Assembly (NCBI GenBank): GCA_945861405.1
Contig: CAMAUL010000016.1
Span: 1-48,724, forward strand
Length of the DNA: 48,724 nucleotides
DNA from: Candidatus Methylobacter oryzae
GTDB taxonomy: Bacteria > Pseudomonadota > Gammaproteobacteria > Methylococcales > Methylomonadaceae
Direction of reading: 5' to 3'
Shown: piece by piece, positions 43,382-48,724 of the stretch
How positions within the stretch are numbered: position 1 is the first letter of the stretch
How the letters are laid out: each line of letters opens with the position of its first letter
Made by a program: the position numbers and the translations under genes
The notes under the pieces: model-generated
Database searches by the model: none
Told to the model about the DNA's origin: nothing
The model's input: the letters and a program-made list of their open reading frames with translations, nothing else

Positions 43382-44138
43382 CCGAATTAAAGAAGATATT
43401 GCCTGCGTATTCGACCGCGATCCGGCGGCGCAAACGGTCTTTGAAGTGATTACCACCTATCCCGGATTTCATGCCGTTTTGATTCACCGGGTCAGTCATT
43501 TTTTCTGGATAGCCGGATTCAGATGGCTGGCCCGGTTTATTGCCCATATCGGCCGCTGGCTGACCGGGATTGAAATTCACCCCGGCGCAGTCATCGGCAG
43601 GCGTTTTTTTATCGATCACGGCATGGGCGTAGTGATCGGCGAGACCGCCATTATCGGCGACGACTGCACTTTGTATCATGGCGTAACCTTAGGCGGAACC
43701 AGCTGGGATAAAGGCAAGCGTCATCCGACCCTGCATAACGGCGTGGTGATCGGTGCGGGGGCAAAAGTCTTGGGGCCTATCGATATAGGCGAAAATGCTA
43801 GAGTGGGTTCAAACTCGGTAGTGTTGAAACCGATACCGGCGGGAGCGACTGCAGTCGGCATTCCCGCCCATATCGTTGATCCTAACAGCAAAGCCGCAAC
43901 AGCAGAGCGTGACAAGATTGCCTACAAGATGGGCTTTCATGCCTACGGCGCAACAACCGACGTGCCCGACCCCATCGCCTATGCCATTAACCATATGTTG
44001 GATCATATTCATGACATGGATAAACAGATAGAAACCCTGCAAAAAGCACTCAACGATGCCGGTATTCAATACGCTGAATCGCCTATTTCCAAATTAGACG
44101 GCTGCGAAATTGAGGATGGTTTTGGGAGAGAAGGATGA
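43374..44138 (+). CDS. cysE: Serine O-acetyltransferase CysE
   Basis: Makes O-acetylserine for cysteine synthesis. The N-terminal helical domain is followed by left-handed hexapeptide repeats ([20 protein letters not shown], then [13 protein letters not shown]) with catalytic His in DHGMG and in LYHGVTLGG. The 254 residues match. It overlaps trmJ and precedes iscR-iscS, linking cysteine supply to Fe-S cluster building. A heptamer tandem repeat starts 2 bases after the stop. Confidence 0.95.
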   Translation: MFNRIKEDIACVFDRDPAAQTVFEVITTYPGFHAVLIHRVSHFFWIAGFRWLARFIAHIGRWLTGIEIHPGAVIGRRFFIDHGMGVVIGETAIIGDDCTLYHGVTLGGTSWDKGKRHPTLHNGVVIGAGAKVLGPIDIGENARVGSNSVVLKPIPAGATAVGIPAHIVDPNSKAATAERDKIAYKMGFHAYGATTDVPDPIAYAINHMLDHIHDMDKQIETLQKALNDAGIQYAESPISKLDGCEIEDGFGREG

Positions 44139-44140
44139 AG

Positions 44141-44189
44141 GTTCAAGGTTCAAGGTTCAAGGTTCAAGGTTCAAGGTTCAAGGTTCAAG
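44141..44189 (+). repeat. Seven perfect copies of the heptamer GTTCAAG
   Basis: 49 bases consist of seven identical head-to-tail copies, immediately after the cysE stop. Such perfect arrays change copy number by slippage. It lies about 100 bases upstream of the iscR promoter. Confidence 0.97.
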
Positions 44190-44290
44190 GGCGAAAGGGC
44201 TTAATCGTAAAACATAATATCCGCATTTATTGCGATTACTCAGCTTTGAGCCTATAGCCTTGTACCTTTCCCCTGCCCGTCAGGGCCATA

Positions 44291-44322
44291 ATAGTTGACT
44301 ATTTTGCTGGGTTAAGTATAGT
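44291..44322 (+). promoter_or_regulatory. iscR promoter with a possible type-1 IscR box
   Basis: TTGACT (44295) and TATAGT (44317) are 16 bases apart. The -35 is embedded in ATAGTTGACT, which fits the left half of the type-1 site that [2Fe-2S]-IscR binds in the E. coli iscR promoter; the right half (GGTTAAGTAT) is weaker. Autorepression by IscR is therefore likely. Confidence 0.6.
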
Positions 44323-44358
44323 AACAATATCTTAACGGTATTTATTGAGGATGCTACT

Positions 44359-44832
44359 GTGCGTTTAACAACTAAAGGTCGCTATGCGGTCACTGCAATG
44401 CTGGATTTGGCTTTTCACAGTCAAGCCAAACCGGTCACCCTGACGGAAATTGCAGCTCGTCAAACCATTTCCCTGTCTTATCTGGAGCAACTATTTGCCC
44501 GCCTGCGTCGCGCAGGTATGGTCAAAGGTGTGCGTGGGCCTGGCGGCGGTTACAAGCTGTGTCGTAAGGCCAGCGAGATTAATGTTGCCGAGATTATTGC
44601 CGCTGTCGATGAACCGCTCGATTCAACCAAATGCGGCGGCGAAGGTAACTGCCATAAGGGTCAGGCCTGTTTAACGCATAATCTGTGGATGGGCTTGAGT
44701 GAGCATATCAGGACTTATTTAGTGGGCATTTCTTTAGCCGACCTGTTGGAAAAGAATCAGGTTCAGGAGACTGCCAAAAGACAGCATCACGAGGTACATC
44801 AATCCGGTGAAATTTATCATCATCCCGAATAA
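44359..44832 (+). CDS. iscR: Iron-sulfur cluster regulator IscR
   Basis: Rrf2-family DNA-binding protein that senses cluster demand. Residues 1-20, MRLTTKGRYAVTAMLDLAFH, match IscR closely. The cluster ligands are exactly placed: Cys92, Cys98, Cys104 and His107. The start is GTG 44359. The 157 residues are normal. iscS follows after 9 bases. Confidence 0.96.
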   Translation: MRLTTKGRYAVTAMLDLAFHSQAKPVTLTEIAARQTISLSYLEQLFARLRRAGMVKGVRGPGGGYKLCRKASEINVAEIIAAVDEPLDSTKCGGEGNCHKGQACLTHNLWMGLSEHIRTYLVGISLADLLEKNQVQETAKRQHHEVHQSGEIYHHPE

Positions 44833-44841
44833 TGTCACGGA

Positions 44842-45951
44842 ATGATCTACCTCGATCATAACGCGACCACACCGTTAGATGATCGCGTTCTGGAGGCGAT
44901 GCTCCCTTTCCTGAAAACATTCTACGGCAATCCTTCCAGCCTTTACCGTCTCGGCAGGGTCGCCAATAGCGCCATAGATGCCGCTCGTGAGCAGCTTGCG
45001 GCGCTGGTCGGCGTTCAGCCTGGACAAATCATTTTTACCAGCGGCGGCACCGAGGCTAATAATCTGGCCTTGGCGGCGCTGGCTCCTCAGGCCGGACTTG
45101 CCGTTTCAGCCATTGAACATCCCTCAATTATTGAGCCAGCCCGGCATTTACAAAGCCAGGGGCATCAGCTTACCTTGCTTAATGTCGATGCCAACGGCCA
45201 GATAATTCAGGAGGCTATCGATGAGGTTATCCGGTTAAAACCCGGTCTGGTTTCGATGATGCTGGCCAATAATGAAACCGGCGCGGTGCAGAATATCGCG
45301 CACTATGCCGATCAGTTAAAAGCGCAAGGCATCAAGGTTCATACCGATGCTGTGCAGGCGCTGGGCAAAATCCCGGTGGATTTTAACCGGCTCGGCGTAC
45401 ATTTGATGTCGCTGTCCAGCCATAAAATTTACGGCCCCAAAGGCTGCGGTGCGCTGGTGTTCGATAAATCCGTGGCGATAAACCCCGTCTTGCTGGGTGG
45501 GGGGCAGGAGCAAGGATTCAGGGCGGGGACTGAAAATGTCGCCGCCATCGTCGGATTCGGCAAAGCGGCGGAACTTGCCAAAACCGAACTTGCCGAACGC
45601 CATATGCATCTGCTAAAACTTAGAAAACTGCTGGAGCAAGGTTTAAGCGCGATTCCCGGCCTGACTGTTTTTGCCGGGCAGGCGGAGCGATTGCCCAATA
45701 CTGTGCAAATGGGCGTCCACGGCATCGACGGCGAAATGCTGCTGATGCAGCTAGACCAAAAAGGCATCGCCGTTTCCAGCGGTTCAGCTTGCGCAAGCGG
45801 CATCAGAGAACCCAGCCCGGTGTTGGTCGCGATGGGCGTTGAACCCGATCAAGCAAAAACCGCAATTCGCATCAGTTTGGGGAAAGCCAACACTGAAGCT
45901 GAAATTTTTGAATTTATTAAACAATTAAAATCCTTAATCGAAAAAGGATAA
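44842..45951 (+). CDS. iscS: Cysteine desulfurase (IscS/NifS group)
   Basis: PLP enzyme that takes sulfur from cysteine for Fe-S clusters and tRNA thiolation. It starts MIYLDHNATTPLD. The PLP Lys is in SSHKIYGPKG and the catalytic Cys in SSGSACASGIREPS. At 369 residues it is shorter than E. coli IscS (404), lacking much of the C-terminal tail, and is closer in size to NifS/IscS2-type enzymes. It lies between iscR and iscA. Confidence 0.92.
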   Translation: MIYLDHNATTPLDDRVLEAMLPFLKTFYGNPSSLYRLGRVANSAIDAAREQLAALVGVQPGQIIFTSGGTEANNLALAALAPQAGLAVSAIEHPSIIEPARHLQSQGHQLTLLNVDANGQIIQEAIDEVIRLKPGLVSMMLANNETGAVQNIAHYADQLKAQGIKVHTDAVQALGKIPVDFNRLGVHLMSLSSHKIYGPKGCGALVFDKSVAINPVLLGGGQEQGFRAGTENVAAIVGFGKAAELAKTELAERHMHLLKLRKLLEQGLSAIPGLTVFAGQAERLPNTVQMGVHGIDGEMLLMQLDQKGIAVSSGSACASGIREPSPVLVAMGVEPDQAKTAIRISLGKANTEAEIFEFIKQLKSLIEKG

Positions 45952-45960
45952 AGAGGTTAT

Positions 45961-46284
45961 ATGTCTGTCTCACTAACTGAAAGCGCCGCCCGGCAAATCA
46001 AAAAACAACTGGAAAAACGCGGCAAAGGCTTAGGTCTAAAATTGGGCGTAAAGCAATCCGGCTGCTCAGGATATGCTTATACGATTGATTACGCCGACGC
46101 ACTGAATGACGGCGATGCCGTGTTTGAAAATTTCGACGTCAAAGTCATCGTCGCCGCAAACGACCTGGAATTTGTGGACGGCATAGAGCTGGATTACCGC
46201 AGGGAAGGCATAAACGAAGCCTTCCAGTTCAACAACCCGAATGTAAAAGGCACCTGCGGCTGCGGCGAGAGTTTCTCGGTTTAA
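45961..46284 (+). CDS. iscA: A-type iron-sulfur carrier IscA
   Basis: 107-residue HesB/IscA protein with Cys35 (KQSGCSGYAY), Cys99 and Cys101 (GTCGCGESF), at the same positions and length as E. coli IscA. It carries clusters or iron to target proteins. It begins 9 bases after iscS. No iscU, hscBA or fdx follows, so the usual scaffold gene is missing from this cluster. Confidence 0.95.
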   Translation: MSVSLTESAARQIKKQLEKRGKGLGLKLGVKQSGCSGYAYTIDYADALNDGDAVFENFDVKVIVAANDLEFVDGIELDYRREGINEAFQFNNPNVKGTCGCGESFSV

Positions 46285-46321
46285 TCGAGGCAATGTACGG
46301 GGCTAAAAGGTAGATTCTTTA

Positions 46322-46475
46322 AGGTAGGGCGTACCGTGCGCGCCTTTTTCGAAGTCCCTCAAACTGGGCGAGGCAACATGCCCAGCCCAGTTTGTGCCGA
46401 TGCCGTTAAGAAGCGGGTTCTTTAATTTTATATGAGAAAGAGCGTTTGCTGGAGTGCAGGCTTCGCCTGCACTCC
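46322..46475. repeat. Palindromic repeats between iscA and the NlpE-like gene
   Basis: GGTAGGGCGTACCGTGCGCGCC (46322-46343) resembles 21079-21100. AAACTGGGC...GCCCAGTTT (46360-46392) is an exact 9-bp inverted pair. GGAGTGCAGGC-ttc-GCCTGCACTCC (46451-46475) is a perfect 11-bp hairpin. The genes converge here. Confidence 0.85.
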
Positions 46476-46513
46476 AAATGCCGACATTGTGCGGCTCGCC
46501 CTCACTATTCACC

Positions 46514-47050
46514 TTAGTGAATATGTACCTCACGTGATTTTGTCATATCGCTTCTGCGTAAAGTATAGCGATCCGCCGACCAGCCAGTCATCCGCATTCC
46601 ATCACTGTTAAGCTGAATGAGCGTGCCTTCATCTTCAATGTAATATTTCCGTATGGTTGATTCCTGGCGCGGCGTTAAAACCACGATTTGATTTTTATCA
46701 TCCCAGCTATATTTGCCTTTTTCATAAAACTCCTTTGAGGAATCTTTTGCGGGCTGAGTCACCAACAGATAATTGTTATTTTGTTTTAACGACAACGTCG
46801 CTTTAATCCCATCGCAATCATTGCAAGGGAGATAGCCGTAAAACACACCATGAAACTCCAGGCTATTATCTACAGGGGTTAAATGGGCGGCGTGATCGGT
46901 AGTTTGCTGGCGGTTCATTACCCGTGCATTGAGAAGCTTTTTTTGATCGGCGAGGTCTGTTTCTGCCATTGCAGGGTGTGAAGCCAAAAGCAGCGTACTG
47001 AAAAAAGTCAAAGTCAGCTTTTGTATTAATTGTTTTTTTAATGCTGGCAT
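46514..47050 (-). CDS. NlpE N-terminal-domain protein, secreted
   Basis: 178 residues with a signal peptide (cleavage near AMA-ET, about residue 29). The motif FYGYLPCNDCDGIKATLSL with CXXC is the hallmark of the NlpE/copper-resistance lipoprotein N-terminal domain, and IQLNSDGMRMTGW is a typical ending. E. coli NlpE is an outer-membrane lipoprotein that triggers the Cpx stress response. Here no lipobox Cys is present, so the protein should be soluble in the periplasm. ATTCAC/GTGAAT (46507-46522) forms a small hairpin at its end. Confidence 0.82.
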   Translation of the reverse strand: MPALKKQLIQKLTLTFFSTLLLASHPAMAETDLADQKKLLNARVMNRQQTTDHAAHLTPVDNSLEFHGVFYGYLPCNDCDGIKATLSLKQNNNYLLVTQPAKDSSKEFYEKGKYSWDDKNQIVVLTPRQESTIRKYYIEDEGTLIQLNSDGMRMTGWSADRYTLRRSDMTKSREVHIH

Positions 47051-47362
47051 ATAAGCTCCTCTGTTGATAATTCGGACGGCTTGTTTGGGAATTGGTTTAG
47101 ATAAGTTTACCCTGCAAACGCATCTTTTAATAGCGCTTGTAGGGGTTGTTCTGCGTAGCGTAGGCGCATCCAGATGCGCCTTACCGAGTTGTCTGGTAAA
47201 AGCAGTCGTTTAAAGTGTGATTTTATTACTGAATCCAGATAACCAGTCTATATTTATGTCAGTAATGCTTTATTTAGCGGAGACTAATATCATCCTTTTC
47301 ATCAGATAGTACCAAGCATATAATGTTATGGTATTAAAAACACACATTGAAACAAATAAGCC
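47051..47362. other. Intergenic region with one palindrome and a promoter
   Basis: No gene is seen. TAGGCGCATC-CA-GATGCGCC (47161-47180) is a palindromic repeat, preceded by a partial GTAGGGG unit at about 47139. A good promoter, TTTTCA (47296) and TATAAT (47319) with 17 bases between, lies about 38 bases before the gene at 47363. Confidence 0.6.
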
Positions 47363-48139
47363 ATGAATCCAACCGACCAACTACGTTTCGCCGTTAATGA
47401 CCGCATCAATGATGCAGAAGTCAGGCCGACGCATGTCCCTTTGGCGTTGTTGGGCGAATTTCAAAAAGACGTGAGCGAGTTTTTAAAAGGCTCAAGCCGT
47501 GATGTTGATCCTGCTAAGATTCTAGTTTCAATAGAGGAGGGTTCACTGGCTTTCGTGGCTACCGGATTGCTTGCGGCAAGCACTCTATGGGCCGATCTTG
47601 AACATTTAAAATCGGCGGATTCACTCAGTTTAATCGACTCAAAACGGGCAAGCGTGGTGGAGCGCTGGCAATCTGTAGCTCAGAAAAATCCACATAGACG
47701 CTATTCGGTTGCAGATCAATCAGCTCAGGTGTCTTTTATGATCGACTCAACATCTAACTTTCGCAGAATTGAAGATGCGTGGGTGTATGTGGAAAAATAT
47801 TTGCACGGCATCGTTGTTGATATGGGAGGGAATACTAAGCCTAATGTTCATCTTAAACTAGAAAATGGCATGACACTGCCTCCTATTGCCTCCACTCAGA
47901 ATTTGTTGGCGCAAGGTGAACAGAACCGATTATATCGTCCTGCTCTGCTTCATGTGACAGCAGAGGAAAATTTGCTTACTAGAGAATTACGGAACTTGAA
48001 TTTGCTTGCTTTCGAAGACCATCAACCCAGCTATGACGATGATGAATTCAATCTCATGGTAGAACGGGGAACTAAAGCGTGGGCAGATATCCCTGATGCA
48101 ACTGCATGGTTGGAAGCTCTGCGGGGTAATCAAGCGTGA
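47363..48139 (+). CDS. Unrecognised protein coupled to a PIN-domain gene
   Basis: 258 residues, soluble, no signal peptide. I do not recognise the family. Visible features: an N-terminal segment that looks alpha/beta (VRPTHVPLALLGEFQKDVSE), a hydrophobic stretch in SIEEGSLAFVATGLLAASTL (about 58-77), a basic region (NPHRRYSV) and an acidic run (YDDDE). It overlaps the PIN gene by 4 bp, so the two are made together. By position it would be the antitoxin, yet it is three times the usual size and shows no obvious AbrB, RHH or Phd fold. It has its own TATAAT promoter. Confidence 0.75.
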   Translation: MNPTDQLRFAVNDRINDAEVRPTHVPLALLGEFQKDVSEFLKGSSRDVDPAKILVSIEEGSLAFVATGLLAASTLWADLEHLKSADSLSLIDSKRASVVERWQSVAQKNPHRRYSVADQSAQVSFMIDSTSNFRRIEDAWVYVEKYLHGIVVDMGGNTKPNVHLKLENGMTLPPIASTQNLLAQGEQNRLYRPALLHVTAEENLLTRELRNLNLLAFEDHQPSYDDDEFNLMVERGTKAWADIPDATAWLEALRGNQA

Positions 48140-48597
48140 CAGCATCCGTTCTGTTGGATACCAGTTTTTTGATTTCACTAGTTGACCGTAATCGGGCTAA
48201 CCATGGCGTTGCAACTCAATACTATAAATGGTTACTTGAGCAGCAGTCACCCCTCTATTTCTCAGCTATCGTAGCGGCAGAAATTGCTATCAAGCAACCC
48301 ATTACAGATTTTCCACTTAAAAATTTTCGGCATATCCCCTTCAATATTCCACATTCAACTGAAGCTGCACGTATATGGAATTTGCTTGGTGGACATGATA
48401 ACGGCGATAATCGATCAGTAGTCCGAGATGATGTGAAGATAATGGCGCAAGCCTTGCATGAAGGCATTTCATTCATTCTGACAGAAGATGCCTTTACCCT
48501 TTACAAATATTGTGAGCGATTACGAGTTTCACACAAGTTAAACATTAGGGCGATAAAATTAGCGGATGGCTTTGACTCTAGGAGGCTGTCGGATTAA
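48136..48597 (+). CDS. PIN-domain ribonuclease (VapC-like)
   Basis: 153-residue PIN nuclease. Acidic active-site residues are Asp8 (VLLDTSFLISLV), Glu49 (AIVAAEIAI), Asp99 (RDDVKIMAQAL) and Asp118 (LTEDAF). In VapC toxins this set cleaves tRNA or rRNA. The start is GTG 48136, overlapping the previous stop. Toxin function is inferred from fold and coupling. The 127 bases after it, to the window end, show no feature. Confidence 0.85.
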   Translation: MTASVLLDTSFLISLVDRNRANHGVATQYYKWLLEQQSPLYFSAIVAAEIAIKQPITDFPLKNFRHIPFNIPHSTEAARIWNLLGGHDNGDNRSVVRDDVKIMAQALHEGISFILTEDAFTLYKYCERLRVSHKLNIRAIKLADGFDSRRLSD

Positions 48598-48724
48598 TAG
48601 AGCGAACCACCCCGCTTAATCACGTTTAAAATTTAAAAAAATGGTTTGTTGGGATTTTTAATGCCCTTGGTTCTGATTTATCACCCCATCAAGGCTCTTT
48701 TCCTCCCTATTAGCCTCTCAATAC

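Noticed and set aside
1-48724. CRISPR array
   Set aside because: The repeats found are dispersed palindromes or a single heptamer array. There are no regularly spaced repeats with unique spacers and no cas genes.

Overview
The window reads as chromosomal DNA of a gammaproteobacterium, most likely a Methylococcales (methanotroph) relative. The grounds are protein-level resemblance, the blocks ruvCAB-ybgC-tolQRAB-pal-cpoB-queE-queC-tRNA-Lys and suhB/trmJ-cysE-iscR-iscS-iscA, pssA next to leuA, and many short palindromic repeats between genes. No methane-oxidation gene is present, so the order is inferred. Non-ATG starts are common: TTG for serA, ybgC, queE and trmJ; GTG for the DUF3422 gene, the ABC-ATPase, the uracil-DNA glycosylase, one GGDEF/EAL gene, iscR and the PIN gene.

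Layout. 1-180: 5S rRNA with terminator, the end of an rRNA operon. 245-3600: a small zinc-ribbon membrane protein, an APC amino-acid permease and a periplasmic L,D-transpeptidase. 3690-5914: serA and serB, two serine-biosynthesis steps, overlapping by 4 bp. 6002-16043: a compact housekeeping run of yebC, the RuvABC Holliday-junction resolvasome, the complete Tol-Pal envelope system with ybgC and cpoB, two queuosine genes and tRNA-Lys(UUU). 16493-21051: a DUF3422 membrane protein, a HicBA toxin-antitoxin pair, an unknown small gene, a SleB-like wall hydrolase and an ABC-class ATPase.

21298-36712 is the accessory and most interesting part. It holds a FixL/FixJ-like two-component system, a PAS-PAS-GGDEF-EAL protein whose EAL domain has lost its catalytic glutamate, a DUF2934-like small protein, a stand-alone peptidase-M41-like protein without an AAA+ domain, an FtsH with an extra N-terminal segment, a CheB-CheR-PAS fusion lacking receiver and kinase domains, and a second GGDEF-EAL protein that looks intact. 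A 20-28 nt motif (core TAGGTAT, then usually TACGAATTTT) recurs upstream of three small genes in and beside this region. It is a candidate shared promoter or operator, and the local FixJ-like regulator is one possible binder.

36852-46284 returns to housekeeping: arfB, pssA, leuA (with a possible attenuator), a DUF1640-like coiled-coil protein, a family-4 uracil-DNA glycosylase, rimI, suhB, trmJ, cysE and iscR-iscS-iscA. The window ends with an NlpE-like protein lacking a lipobox, and a PIN-domain nuclease translationally coupled to a 258-residue protein that I do not recognise.

At least five families of short palindromic repeats are scattered between genes. One, starting GTAGGGGC, supplies or abuts the stop codon of serB, rimI and the second GGDEF-EAL gene. 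All functional calls come from reading motifs by eye. No database search was run.
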